Shown: in pieces, positions 40,882 through 50,676 of the stretch | Position numbering within the stretch: position 1 is the stretch's first letter | Layout: every line of letters starts with the position of its first letter | Program-made: the position numbers and the translations under genes | Notes under the pieces: generated by a model | What the model saw: only the letters and a program-made list of their open reading frames with translations | What the model was told of the DNA's origin: nothing | Database searches by the model: none | Assembly (NCBI RefSeq): GCF_900129845.1 | Contig: NZ_FQXB01000001.1 | Coordinates: forward strand, 744,001 to 808,000 | Origin: Cognatiyoonia sediminum | GTDB lineage: Bacteria; Pseudomonadota; Alphaproteobacteria; Rhodobacterales; Rhodobacteraceae | DNA: 64,000 bases | Reading direction: 5' to 3'

Positions 40882-43266
40882 TTACTTCTCCTTTTCGACT
40901 CCGGTCAGATCTTGTACGTTACGGACCCATAGATCGCGCTGTGGGAATGGGATTTCGATCCCTTCTTCTTCGAAGCGCTTGGATATCTCCATGTTCATCT
41001 CTGACTGCACAGAAAGAATGAAATTGACGTCTCTGAGGATCGCTCGAACCTCAAAGTCCAAAGAACTATCGCCGAAGCTCATGAAGAGAACGGATGGCTC
41101 AGGATAATGCAGCACCATTGGATGCTTCATCGCCACGTCTTTGAGGATCTCCATCACCTTCTCAGGATCACTTCCGTAGGCCACGCCGACAGGAATGATC
41201 ACGCGGCCAACGGAGTTGCCGCGTGTCCAGTTCGTGACTGCGCCACTGGCAAGATCCGCGTTTGGTATGATGACATCTGTCCGATCAAAGGTTTCGATCT
41301 GCGTGCTTCTGACAGAAATCCGTCGAACATAACCTGTGTGACCATTTACTTCGATCCAGTCGCCCTCGCTTACGGGGCGTTCGATCAAAAGGATGATGCC
41401 GGAGACAAAGTTGGAGACGATATTTTGCAAACCAAAACCGATACCGACCGATAAGGCACCCGCAACGAGTGCAATGCTGGTCAAATCAATTCCGGCGCTA
41501 TTGATCGCGAAAATGGCCGAGAGCATCACACCTACATATCCAACGCCAGCGAGGATAGCGTTCCGACCACCAATGTCGATGCTGGTCCGCGGTAAGATGG
41601 TCGATTTCAGGAATGACTGAACAAAGCCGGTGATCACATAACCGATGATGAAGACCAGAACGAAAGATACGAACTCTGAAGGAGAGATTGTTGTATCACC
41701 GACCGTGATACCGCTCTGGAATCTGCCCCACCATTCCGCCAAATCAGATGAGCTCGCGCCCCAGACAAGCGCAAGGAGCGGTAGGGTGACCAACGTCAGG
41801 ACAAAGCCGATGAGGACTGGTGCCAGCGCATCGGACTGATCTTCGGTGCGTCCTCTATACAATGACCAACTTCTGCTGATCTGAACATGCAAAAGCATCA
41901 TAAACCCAACCAGCGCCAAGGACAGTACGAACGGTCGGAACAACGCGTTTGACGCCAACGAAAAACCCGCGGCGATCAGTAGCGGCACCGCGATCGCGAC
42001 CAACATACACAAGAACCCAACATAGCGTCGAATGCCGCCCGTGATTTCTTCTTTTTCTGTGATCTGCTTTGTGTCCCGCAATTTCCGGCCAAATCGAAAC
42101 AGCGCAATGGCTGCCAAGAAATTGATAGGGAATAGGATGACACCAATTGAGATGTTTTCGGCATCCGCCGTTGACATCAGGACTTCGAAAACTGTGAGGC
42201 CCGCGATCCCCAGGCCAAGTAGAAATGTCAGCCTTCGGAAGATAGCACGGTCTTCCTCCGCATAATTAAGAGGCCCCGTTTCTTCACCCGTCGGAAAAAA
42301 CTCAGAACCAAGCCAGCGCGCGAATATCGTGATTGTCGCCGCTGAGGCGAGAGCAATGAGTATGGGATTGCCCACGACGCCAAAAATACCAAGGCGGCGA
42401 ATGCCATACACAAACAAGGTCAAAGCTAGCAATGGCAACGCCAGTTTGAAAAATTCGAGGAAAAAATCCTGAATAGGCTTCCAACGAGATTGGGTTGCTA
42501 CAACGGAGTCGCGCCATGATGCCAGCCAACCTCTCGATTTGAATGCAATCCATAGGGCGACGCCAATCAGTAAGATCGCGCCCGGTAGAACACGTTCTAA
42601 AGAGCCATTGCGCAGACGCGCGAAAAATCCAGCGCTGCCCTCCTTACCCCAATTCGTCACGCTTTCTGTCAAGGACGCGACCGCCGGGCCCCAATAGATC
42701 GGGTTAAGCGGAGTTGGCCCTCGCGTTGTCAGTTCCTCGCGTTCGATCTGAGAAATGCGATGATCCAATTCCAAGATAAGGCCATTCGCTTGTGCCAGCC
42801 CTTCGGCTGCCAATTGAGCTGGGGCTGCAAGTTCGGCTCGTTGTTCCTGCAGCGCCGCACGACGTTCAGTGATCTCCGGCGCTTCAGCGGGCAGGGTTTC
42901 GTCGCTTGCCGGATCAGGGCCTAGTGCTGCGATCTGCGCATCAAGCGTCGCAATGCGTTCAGCGTTGATGCCCTGCCGGCTTAGAAACGCATCCCGCCAC
43001 TCTAGCAATTGAATGCGGAATCTGTTCAGCGCAAATGGCGAAGCATCTTCTCTCTTCACGATCTCTTCGGCTGCGTTTGCCACAATCGACCAAGCCACAG
43101 CGGCCTTCTCACCGTCTGTCAGGTCGGAGTCTTCAATCGCAGTTGCGATTGCGGCCCCGTCATCGACAGGCGTTTCAGGCACGGAAGTTGTTTCTTCCTG
43201 CGCAAAGCTAGGAAGCGCAAAACTGAGGACCGCGATGGTCAGGAAAATCCTGAACATGGCCCCCAT
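40882..43266 (-). CDS. MscS-family mechanosensitive channel with DUF3772 N-terminal domain
   Basis: A 794-residue inner-membrane channel. The signal peptide is MFRIFLTIAVLSFALPSFAQ and a long periplasmic helical DUF3772-like domain follows (about 25-200, coiled coil with AALQEQRAELAAPAQLAAEG). About ten membrane helices lead to the MscS core: VAGALSVGIGFGLQNIVSNF (pore helix TM3), the beta domain GDWIEVNGHTGYVRRISVRS, and a C-terminal cytosolic vestibule. It releases osmolytes when the membrane is stretched. I start at ATG 43266, with GAGGAC upstream. The start overlaps the cysK stop region, so the two are coupled. Confidence 0.88.
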   Translation of the reverse strand: MGAMFRIFLTIAVLSFALPSFAQEETTSVPETPVDDGAAIATAIEDSDLTDGEKAAVAWSIVANAAEEIVKREDASPFALNRFRIQLLEWRDAFLSRQGINAERIATLDAQIAALGPDPASDETLPAEAPEITERRAALQEQRAELAAPAQLAAEGLAQANGLILELDHRISQIEREELTTRGPTPLNPIYWGPAVASLTESVTNWGKEGSAGFFARLRNGSLERVLPGAILLIGVALWIAFKSRGWLASWRDSVVATQSRWKPIQDFFLEFFKLALPLLALTLFVYGIRRLGIFGVVGNPILIALASAATITIFARWLGSEFFPTGEETGPLNYAEEDRAIFRRLTFLLGLGIAGLTVFEVLMSTADAENISIGVILFPINFLAAIALFRFGRKLRDTKQITEKEEITGGIRRYVGFLCMLVAIAVPLLIAAGFSLASNALFRPFVLSLALVGFMMLLHVQISRSWSLYRGRTEDQSDALAPVLIGFVLTLVTLPLLALVWGASSSDLAEWWGRFQSGITVGDTTISPSEFVSFVLVFIIGYVITGFVQSFLKSTILPRTSIDIGGRNAILAGVGYVGVMLSAIFAINSAGIDLTSIALVAGALSVGIGFGLQNIVSNFVSGIILLIERPVSEGDWIEVNGHTGYVRRISVRSTQIETFDRTDVIIPNADLASGAVTNWTRGNSVGRVIIPVGVAYGSDPEKVMEILKDVAMKHPMVLHYPEPSVLFMSFGDSSLDFEVRAILRDVNFILSVQSEMNMEISKRFEEEGIEIPFPQRDLWVRNVQDLTGVEKEK

Positions 43267-43267
43267 A

Positions 43268-44302
43268 TCAGTTGTCCTCAAACATCACCGGAAGATCGGC
43301 AGGTGCGCGGTCGAGGAACTTTGGCACAGGTAAGTCTTTACTGCGCAAGAAATCAGCATTGAAGAGCTTTGATTGATAGCGGGTGCCGTAGTCGCACAAG
43401 ATGGTCACGATCGTATGTCCGGGTCCCATGTCCTTTGCCATCCGAATGGCTCCGGCGATGTTGATCCCCGTTGATCCGCCCATCACCAGACCTTCGTTTT
43501 CGAGAAGGTCAAAAACGATCTCAACCGCTTCTCGATCCGGAACGTTGTAGCAATAGTCAGGAGTGAACCCTTCCAAATTGGCCGTGATCCGCCCCTGCCC
43601 AATGCCTTCAGTGATGGACCCACCGGACGAGCTCAACTCCCCAGTCGTGTAGTAGCTATGAAGCGCCGCGCCATCGGGGTCGGCCAAGCCAACCTTAACA
43701 CCTTTGGGCTGAAGTGCCGCCGCCATACCAGCAACAGTTCCGCCGGACCCTGCCGCACAGATAAACCCATCAATTTTGCCACCGGTTTGTTCCCAAATTT
43801 CAGGGCCTGTCGTTTCAATATGAGCCTGCCTATTTGCTGTATTGTCGAACTGGTTCGCCCAAATCGCACCGTTCGGCGCGGTCTTGTTCAACTCTTCCGC
43901 CAACCGCATCGAATAGCGGATGTAGTTGTTCGGATCGCGATAGGGTTTCGCCGGCACTTGAACCAATTCAGCACCGGCAAGACGGATCATATCCTTTTTC
44001 TCTTCGGACTGAGTTTCCGGGATCACGATTACTGTTTTGAACCCCATCGACGCGCCAACCAGGGCCAAACCAATGCCGGTGTTTCCAGCTGTTCCCTCAA
44101 CGATTGTACCGCCCGGTTTCAACTTACCCTTCGCGATTGCGTCACGAATGATAAAAAGGGCGGCGCGATCCTTGACGGATTGCCCGGGGTTCAAAAACTC
44201 TGCTTTGCCGAGAATTTCACACCCGGTTTGCTCAGAAGCGGCGCGCAATTTGATGAGCGGTGTATTTCCAACCGCATCTGCCAAATCTGATCTGATTGCC
44301 AT
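43268..44302 (-). CDS. cysK: Cysteine synthase A
   Basis: A 344-residue PLP enzyme that makes cysteine from O-acetylserine and sulfide. The PLP Lys is in NPGQSVKDRAAL. The phosphate-binding loop is GTAGNTGIGLA (residues about 71-81) and MGGSTGINIAGA near residue 275 is another signature. VIVIPETQSEEKKDMI is typical of CysK. A ribosome site GGAAAG precedes ATG 44302. TrgA lies just upstream on the same strand. In Rhodobacter sphaeroides a trgAB-cysK cluster is known for tellurite resistance, so thiol supply under oxidant stress is a likely context. Confidence 0.93.
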   Translation of the reverse strand: MAIRSDLADAVGNTPLIKLRAASEQTGCEILGKAEFLNPGQSVKDRAALFIIRDAIAKGKLKPGGTIVEGTAGNTGIGLALVGASMGFKTVIVIPETQSEEKKDMIRLAGAELVQVPAKPYRDPNNYIRYSMRLAEELNKTAPNGAIWANQFDNTANRQAHIETTGPEIWEQTGGKIDGFICAAGSGGTVAGMAAALQPKGVKVGLADPDGAALHSYYTTGELSSSGGSITEGIGQGRITANLEGFTPDYCYNVPDREAVEIVFDLLENEGLVMGGSTGINIAGAIRMAKDMGPGHTIVTILCDYGTRYQSKLFNADFLRSKDLPVPKFLDRAPADLPVMFEDN

Positions 44303-44421
44303 GACTTTCCTGCCCCTGCTCTTTTCCCGACTTCTCTATGCGCCGACGTCTTTAAACTCAAGCCATCGGGCACCTTAGAAAATCAATTCGAATGCCGAGT
44401 TCATGCACCAAAAATGATGTC

Positions 44422-44862
44422 CTAAGCGAAACGACGCCCAAAAAATTCTGTTACGATCCCCGCCAACACGCCACCAACAAGAGCAGTTACGATAACGTCC
44501 ATCTGCCCCAATCGAACAGCGTGCTCAATTCCCAGCTGAAAGACGTCTACAAGAGCCTCTAGAGGATCATCATACGACCGCCGAAACGACTTTTCGATCA
44601 TGTCCACGAAAGACATGATGAACAAAATCCAAAAAATGAGTGTTGCGGTTCCCGTCAGGCCATTGCCAATCGCAGGCGAATAACCCCGTCCAGCGCGTTT
44701 TCCAACGACAACCCATCCCGACCAAGCGCCAGCCAATCCGCAGAGCGGCCACCAGTACGTAGGGATGCGGCCTTCTTCAAAGAAAGTTTGAGCAAGATAG
44801 CCCAGATAGAGACCCAAAGCAGCAAAACAAATGGCACCGACCAAACGTCCTGTGGTTGGCAT
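44422..44862 (-). CDS. trgA: TrgA-family tellurium resistance membrane protein
   Basis: A 146-residue membrane protein with four hydrophobic segments: LVGAICFAALGLYLGYLA, TYWWPLCGLAGAWSGWVVVG, GTATLIFWILFIMSFVDMI and VTALVGGVLAGIVTEFF. It opens MPTTGRLVGAICFAALG and matches the TrgA family described next to cysK in Rhodobacter sphaeroides. The mechanism is not known. A GAGGACAGATC ribosome site precedes the start. TrgB (NUDIX) is not next to it in this window. Confidence 0.88.
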   Translation of the reverse strand: MPTTGRLVGAICFAALGLYLGYLAQTFFEEGRIPTYWWPLCGLAGAWSGWVVVGKRAGRGYSPAIGNGLTGTATLIFWILFIMSFVDMIEKSFRRSYDDPLEALVDVFQLGIEHAVRLGQMDVIVTALVGGVLAGIVTEFFGRRFA

Positions 44863-44893
44863 GATCTGTCCTCCTGCTCGCCTATCGCCGCCC

Positions 44894-46102
44894 TTATGCT
44901 GGTCGACTAATGGTAATCTGCGTTACATCGCAGTTTCCGCTATGAAACGTTCCCGCGCAAGAGGTCAGGTAAAAGTTCCACATCCGTTTGAAACGATCGT
45001 CAAACCCCATCGCAGCGACCTGATCCCATTTTTCGTTAAACGTCTCGTGCCAGCGCCGCAAAGTCTGGCTATAGCTTTCCCCAAATTCGATTGATTTCTC
45101 GACCTTTAGCCCCGCATTTTGAACTGCCTCACGCAATTTAGATGGGCTAGGCAACATGCCTCCGGGGAAGATGTATTTTTGGATGAAGTCCGGCCGCGAA
45201 ATGTAGGCGTCCCAGCGGTGTTCACCAACAGTAATGATCTGCAACGTTGCCTGTTTGCCCGGCTTCAGGCGATCCCTGACGGTGTTGAAATAGGCGGGCC
45301 AATACTTTTGCCCAACTGCTTCGAACATTTCGATGCTGGCGATCCCGTCGTAGACACCCGTTTCATCGCGGTAGTCCTGCATTTTGAAAGTAACTTGATC
45401 AGAAAGTCCCGCTTTTTCAATGCGCTTCACTGCGTAGTTAAATTGCTCTTGGCTGATAGTAAGGCATGTCACCTTAAGCCCGCGCTCTTTCGCGGCATAT
45501 TCGGCGAAGCCTCCCCAACCGCAACCGATCTCCAAAATATGATCGCCAGGTTGAGCACCCATCTGATCAACCATACTCGCATATTTCTGAGTTTGCGCTT
45601 TCTCTAAGCTTTCTTGTCCCGTTTCGAATTTTGCCGACGAGTAGGTCATCGTCTCATCAAGCCAAAGTGCGTAAAAGTCGTTCCCTAAGTCATAGTGATA
45701 ACTAATATTTTTCTTTGCTTGTCTCTTAGAGTTGCTCTGTAACCAGAACCGGATTTTCTCGTAGGCTTGCACCAAAGCCTGCCCCGGAAATCCGTCGTAC
45801 ATGTCTTCGGCACCATCATGGACCATGTCCATGAAGGCCATCAAATCGGGTGTTGACCATTGACCTTCCAGATAGGCGTCGCAAAACCCCATGTCGCCTT
45901 CACGAATGGTCCGCGCGAAAACGTCTGGGTGGTGGATGTGCACCTCTGCGACGTGACCAGCTTCGGGACCTTCAATCCGAAACCGACGGCCATCTTCAAG
46001 AACGATGTCCAAACGGCCCTTTTCAACATTTTTGATCTTTTCAAACACAGATTTGAAATAACGCGGCAGATTACTTTGCCCCTCTGTCGACGTTAAAATC
46101 AT
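44894..46102 (-). CDS. cfa: Cyclopropane-fatty-acyl-phospholipid synthase
   Basis: A 402-residue S-adenosylmethionine-dependent lipid-modifying enzyme. It has an N-terminal lipid-binding region (LDIVLEDGRRFRIEGPEAG) and a C-terminal Rossmann methyltransferase. The SAM motif is LEIGCGWGGFAEYA, and the active-site region has YDLGNDFYALWLDETMTYSS. It adds a methylene bridge to unsaturated acyl chains. I start at ATG 46102 after GGGGAAG; the longer frame adds 25 unlikely residues. It directly follows phr on the same strand (107 bases). The pair matches the cfa-phrA pair induced by singlet oxygen in Rhodobacter sphaeroides. Confidence 0.92.
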   Translation of the reverse strand: MILTSTEGQSNLPRYFKSVFEKIKNVEKGRLDIVLEDGRRFRIEGPEAGHVAEVHIHHPDVFARTIREGDMGFCDAYLEGQWSTPDLMAFMDMVHDGAEDMYDGFPGQALVQAYEKIRFWLQSNSKRQAKKNISYHYDLGNDFYALWLDETMTYSSAKFETGQESLEKAQTQKYASMVDQMGAQPGDHILEIGCGWGGFAEYAAKERGLKVTCLTISQEQFNYAVKRIEKAGLSDQVTFKMQDYRDETGVYDGIASIEMFEAVGQKYWPAYFNTVRDRLKPGKQATLQIITVGEHRWDAYISRPDFIQKYIFPGGMLPSPSKLREAVQNAGLKVEKSIEFGESYSQTLRRWHETFNEKWDQVAAMGFDDRFKRMWNFYLTSCAGTFHSGNCDVTQITISRPA

Positions 46103-46209
46103 GGTCTTCCCCCAATGGTCTTCTCCCCGATGGTGAGTAGCACCAGCGGATTTATTTAGATTAACTCGTGATTTCAAAGAGTCACGTCTTTCCGTTGCGT
46201 TGCGGTCAT

Positions 46210-47634
46210 TTACGCTTTGACCTTCTCACGCGTTGCATATGCTTCAAGCGCTCTGGCGCGTCCTGCCTCTGGCGTCACAAGAGGACTTGGATAAGTGTTT
46301 GCGGGTGAAAGTCGCCAATGCTTGGGAACAGCGTCAAAGTATGACAATGCCGTATCGCTTGGTTGGCCGTATCCTTCGGCAATCCAGCTTTTCTGGTAAA
46401 CTCCATCACGATCAAACTTGTCGAGCTGTGTCACCGGATTGAACACACGAAAATATGGAGCCGCATCTGGTCCCGAACCAGCAGCCCATTGCCACCCCAT
46501 CGCATTGCTCGCCGGATCCCAGTCGATCAGGCAGTCTGCAAACCACCTTTCGCCAATTTTCCAATGGCTCATCAGGTTTTTGGTCAAATACGACGCGACA
46601 ATCATTCTTGACCGATTGTGCATGACGCCGGTGACATACATTTCCCGCATCGCGGCATCGACAAAAGGAATACCTGTTCGTCCTTGTTTCCAAGCAACGA
46701 CATGAGGATGAGCCTCATCCGTGTTCCACGGAAACCTATCCCATTCCTCTCGCCAATTCCGAGACACAATATGCGGCGTGTGAAAGACCAAGTGATACGC
46801 GAACTCGCGCCAAACCAGTTCTTTCAGGAAAACCTCGGCCTGATCATGCCCCTGCCGAAACGCCTCCCAACCCGCGTGCCAGCACTGGCGCGGACTTATT
46901 TCCCCATAGGTGAGGTTTTCAGAAAGGCCCGACGTCGCTTTGACACCGGGGAAATCGCGATCGTCGCTATAACGCGCAATCCTTGTTTCGATGAATTCCG
47001 ACAAGCGATCTGCTGCCGCCGTCTGACCGACAACGCAGTGTTGGTGTACGATCTCAGCGCCGCGCCTCATATCCTTTGACATGTTCAACAACGTCAGATC
47101 GTCGCTGTCAGGCCAGGCATTTGGAGCGGGGATCAGATCAGGCTCAGGCAAGCACGCCGAAACCTCCGTATTCCGCACCGACTTCCACATTGGCGTAAAG
47201 ACCCGGTAAAAACCGCCGGTTTTTGTCTCAACGGTCCAAGGTTCAAATAGAACGTGGCCCGGGTGACTGACCGCCGATATGCCCGCCTCTTTCAAAGCCG
47301 CCTTTATGGTTGTGTCGCGGTCTTTGGCGTCGGGATCGTAAGCCCGCGACCAATGAACCTCCGTTGCCCCTGTCTCTCGAATGAGATCGGTTAGAACGTC
47401 AATCGCCCGCCCCTTACGAAGAACAAGTCGGCTCCCCCGTGAAGACAGTTCACGCGCCAAATCGCCAACCGATAGTCCGAATCGAAATTTCGGCGCGGCG
47501 CCCAATCCGTCAACCAGCTCGTCAAAAATGAAAACAGGGATGACTGGCCGCCCATTCTCACACGCCGCCGTAAGCGCTGGGTGATCGCCTAATCGAAGAT
47601 CACGCCGGAACCACATAATGATTGGAGATGTCAT
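46210..47634 (-). CDS. phr: Deoxyribodipyrimidine photo-lyase (class I)
   Basis: A 474-residue FAD photolyase that repairs UV-induced cyclobutane pyrimidine dimers with light energy. The N-terminal antenna domain begins IIMWFRRDLRLGDHPAL. The FAD-binding C-terminal domain has KELVWREFAYHLVFHTP, MREMYVTGVMHNRSRMIVAS, then SHWKIGERWFADCLIDWDPA and WQWAAGSGPDAAPYFR. I start at ATG 47634, with GCAGG upstream; a TTG nine codons earlier is possible. It is just upstream of cfa, a pairing also seen in singlet-oxygen-response operons of Rhodobacterales. Confidence 0.93.
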   Translation of the reverse strand: MTSPIIMWFRRDLRLGDHPALTAACENGRPVIPVFIFDELVDGLGAAPKFRFGLSVGDLARELSSRGSRLVLRKGRAIDVLTDLIRETGATEVHWSRAYDPDAKDRDTTIKAALKEAGISAVSHPGHVLFEPWTVETKTGGFYRVFTPMWKSVRNTEVSACLPEPDLIPAPNAWPDSDDLTLLNMSKDMRRGAEIVHQHCVVGQTAAADRLSEFIETRIARYSDDRDFPGVKATSGLSENLTYGEISPRQCWHAGWEAFRQGHDQAEVFLKELVWREFAYHLVFHTPHIVSRNWREEWDRFPWNTDEAHPHVVAWKQGRTGIPFVDAAMREMYVTGVMHNRSRMIVASYLTKNLMSHWKIGERWFADCLIDWDPASNAMGWQWAAGSGPDAAPYFRVFNPVTQLDKFDRDGVYQKSWIAEGYGQPSDTALSYFDAVPKHWRLSPANTYPSPLVTPEAGRARALEAYATREKVKA

Positions 47635-47697
47635 GAGAAGGCCTGCTGTCGTCTTTCCCAATGACCTAGATTGAGCCTCGGAAAATCAAGTGCCTAC

Positions 47698-47740
47698 AAG
47701 AAAAAAGAAAGCCCCCCAAGTCGTACTTCAGGGGGCTTTC
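47698..47740 (-). terminator. Rho-independent terminator after the BCCT gene
   Basis: On the minus strand GAAAGCCCCC pairs with GGGGGCTTTC over a 14-base loop (plus-strand arms 47707-47716 and 47731-47740), followed by TTTCTTTTTT. It closes the transporter transcript. Confidence 0.88.
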
Positions 47741-47755
47741 CAAATTGTTCGAGCC

Positions 47756-49431
47756 TTATTCAGCCGGAGAAACCGAACCCGACGTCGTGACGGATTGAAC
47801 CCCCGCCGCCGCTCGCCGACCGTCGTTAAAGATGGCTTTGATCAATGCGATACACATCAAGGCCATAACGATCGAGAATGGCAGCGCACCAATCACCATC
47901 GCTGTTTGAATGGCTCCGGTACCGCCTGAGATCAAGAGCCCGCCAACAACAAGCGCCAGGGCTGAACCCCAAAACAAGATGTGAGGACGAGCCTTTGGTC
48001 CCTCGTCGCCCGCTGCGTTGATCGTGTTCACAATCAGAACCGCGGAGTCAGCAGATGTCACCAAGAACGTCATCAAGAGAACAACGATCAAGACAGCCAT
48101 CAACCATGCAAGGAACTGTGAAATAGGTGCGAGCATATACTCTGTCATCGCAAAGATCTTGTCGCCGTTGGCAGCGTTCAGGACAACCCCGTTTGCGTCG
48201 CCGTTTAGCTCCAGATCGATCGCAGTACCGCCGGCCCAAGCTAACCAGACAAAGCACATCAGCGCAGGTACAATCATTGCGCCGAGAACAAATTCCCGGA
48301 TCGTCCGACCACGAGAAATACGTGCCAAGAAAAGCCCGACGAATGGTGCAAACGCGATCCACCATGCCCAGTAGAATACTGGCCACCAGCCTTGCCATTG
48401 TGCAAGCAAGAAAGCCTCAGATCCCTCGACCCCGTGAGAACGGAAGACGTTGAAGCTTAGATACGGCAATTGCAAGATGTAGTCCCAGATACCCACGAAA
48501 AACGCGGAAAAGCCGAACCAAGTTGCACCAAAGAGGATAAAGAAGCCGAGCAGGACAATGGACAGAACCATGTTGATGTTCGACAACCATTTGATGCCTT
48601 TGCCGACGCCTGACATGGCTGACAAGGTTGACGCGCCCATGATGAATAGAAGCGCGACGACGATACCGAGCGTCGTTGCAGACCCATCTTCTAAGGCAAG
48701 GCCACCGATGCCAATTCGAGTGAGACCAGCAACAAACTGTTCCACACCGAACCCTAGCGTTTGCGCGACTCCCAGAATGGTCGCGACCACGGCGACGATA
48801 TCAATGATATGACCAATGGGGCCTGACAAAGACTTGCCAAATATCGGCGTCAATGAAGACCGAATGGTGAGCGGCAATCCACGGCGGTAGCTAAAAAATG
48901 CAAGTGCTAGCCCTGCAATTGCGTAGCACGCCCATGCACTAAATCCCCAATGTAGGTAAGACCAAACGTAGGCTGTTCGCACATTGTTTTGGTCTAGCGG
49001 GTCTGTGATACCTTGAATAACAGAAAGGTTATTCTGAAAATGTGCTACAGGCTCTGCGACTGCCCAGGTGAGCATTCCCACGCCGATGCCTGCACCAAAC
49101 ATCATCGAAAACCAAGAAAAATTGGAAAATTCGGGCCTTTCACCATCGGCGCCAAGGTTTAAACGGCCCGCCGAAGGCCAAATTGCCAAACCAATACAAA
49201 CAAGAACGAAAGCCGCAACGACCCAGATATACCATGCTGCAAATTGACCTAAGATCGCGGTGTTCCACTCGCCAAGAATGGTTCCCGCTTCGGTCGGCCG
49301 ACGATACACCAAACCACAAGTAGGCTGATTATGATCCTACTGACGACCGCGACACTGACGCTGAAGCCGCGGTAGAACCCGCTCTCCGCTGTCTTAATCG
49401 GAAGGTCCGATAATGGTGGTTGAATTGACAT
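47756..49431 (-). CDS. BCCT-family betaine/carnitine/choline transporter, frameshifted near the 5' end
   Basis: The main frame (47756-49312, 518 residues) has the BCCT signatures: WFSMMFGAGIGVGMLTWAVAEP, then ARISRGRTIREFVLG and VLLMTFLVTSADSAVLIVN. These carriers import betaine, choline, carnitine or DMSP with sodium or protons. Its apparent start is weak and lacks the first membrane helix. An upstream frame with a strong ribosome site GGGGAG starts ATG 49431 and reads SVAVVSRIIISLLVVWCIV, exactly the expected first helix. One added base near 49295 (GTCGG to GTCGGG) would join CIV to PTEAGTILGEW. Either the gene is inactivated or one base is missing from this sequence. It lies downstream of acuI on the same strand. 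Confidence 0.85.
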
Positions 49432-49641
49432 GTAGCTCCCCTGTTGGCTGTTTTTATTGCCAATCAGCCTAAGGGAGTTTGCACATTCCAAAAATGATAA
49501 TTGCCACAGTTTGCCGCACCCAAGCGCCGTTCTGCCAACGGTTGCAAACGACAATAGAGGACATTTCGGACATGATTTTGCGCCGACACCGGAGCCCTTG
49601 GTGTTTTCTGAGGACAACGTTCTGCCCCCAGAATCAATCTG

Positions 49642-50625
49642 TTAGGCGTTCACGTCTACCACGACACGGCCACGCACCTGGCCTTTCAAGATATCTTTGC
49701 CGAGCTTTGGCAGATCAGACAAAACAGCCGGTTCAATCATCGCGTCCAGCTTATCCATTGGCAGGTCTGAAGCGATCCTCTGCCATGCGCGTTGACGGTT
49801 TTCGAAGGGTTGCATGACAGAATCAATGCCAAGCAAGTTGACCCCACGTAGCAGAAACGGAATGACCGTGGCTGGTAGACCAGCGCCACCAGCAAGACCT
49901 ACGGCAGACACGGACGCACCGTATTTCATCTGGCCCAAGACACGCGCCAGCATGTCGCCACCGACAGCATCAACACAACCGCCCCATGTTTCGGCTTCAA
50001 GCGGGCGCTTGGTTGTTTCGTTCAACTCTTCCCGTGCAACGATTTGCGTCGCGCCAAGGCCAGTCAGGTAGTCAGAAGTCTCAGGACGCCCCGTCACCGC
50101 AGCAACCTCATGACCCAGCTTGGCGAGGATCGCTGTCGCGACCGAACCAACGCCACCTGCGGCACCCGTCACTAGGACTGGGCCATCTTTGATGCCGTGA
50201 TCCTCCAGCGCCATGACTGCAAGCATTGCGGTAAAGCCCGCAGTTCCGACCGCCATCGCTTGTCGCGTGTCCAAACCATCGGGTAGCGGGACTAACCAAT
50301 CCGCTTTGACCCGCGCTTTTTGCGCATATCCGCCCCAATGCACTTCACCAACGCGCCAACCAGTCAGGACAACTTTGTCACCAGCCTTGTAGCGATCATC
50401 AGAAGAGCTTTCGACCGTGCCTGCCAAGTCGATTCCCGGCACATGCGGGTAGTTCCGAACCAAGCCACCACCCGGTCCAATGCAAAGACCGTCTTTATAG
50501 TTCACAGTCGAATAATCGACGGCGACAACCACGTCACCTTCTGGCAGTTGGTCTTCGCTGATCTGCTGTACCGCAGCAGATGTTTTGCCTTCGTCGTCTT
50601 TTTCTACCACCAATGCGTTAAACAT
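49642..50625 (-). CDS. acuI: Acryloyl-CoA reductase (NADPH)
   Basis: A 327-residue MDR enzyme that reduces acryloyl-CoA to propionyl-CoA, removing a toxic product of DMSP breakdown. It begins MFNALVVEKDDEGKTSAAVQ, with VDYSTVNYKDGLCIGPGGGL and the NADPH-binding motif VTGAAGGVGSVATAILAKLG, all close to AcuI/YhdH. I start at ATG 50625, six bases after AAGGAG; an ATG one codon earlier is also possible. It lies 51 bases downstream of dmdA in the same operon, as in other roseobacters. No zinc-ligand cluster is present, as expected. Confidence 0.93.
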   Translation of the reverse strand: MFNALVVEKDDEGKTSAAVQQISEDQLPEGDVVVAVDYSTVNYKDGLCIGPGGGLVRNYPHVPGIDLAGTVESSSDDRYKAGDKVVLTGWRVGEVHWGGYAQKARVKADWLVPLPDGLDTRQAMAVGTAGFTAMLAVMALEDHGIKDGPVLVTGAAGGVGSVATAILAKLGHEVAAVTGRPETSDYLTGLGATQIVAREELNETTKRPLEAETWGGCVDAVGGDMLARVLGQMKYGASVSAVGLAGGAGLPATVIPFLLRGVNLLGIDSVMQPFENRQRAWQRIASDLPMDKLDAMIEPAVLSDLPKLGKDILKGQVRGRVVVDVNA

Positions 50626-50676
50626 CATCTTCTCCTTCGAGTGATCGCTCATCGGCCTCAAGACCAGAGCGCTATC

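Noticed and set aside
46103-46209. An RpoE-type promoter between phr and cfa
   Set aside because: TGACTC and TCTAAA-like elements are present but too degenerate to support a call.
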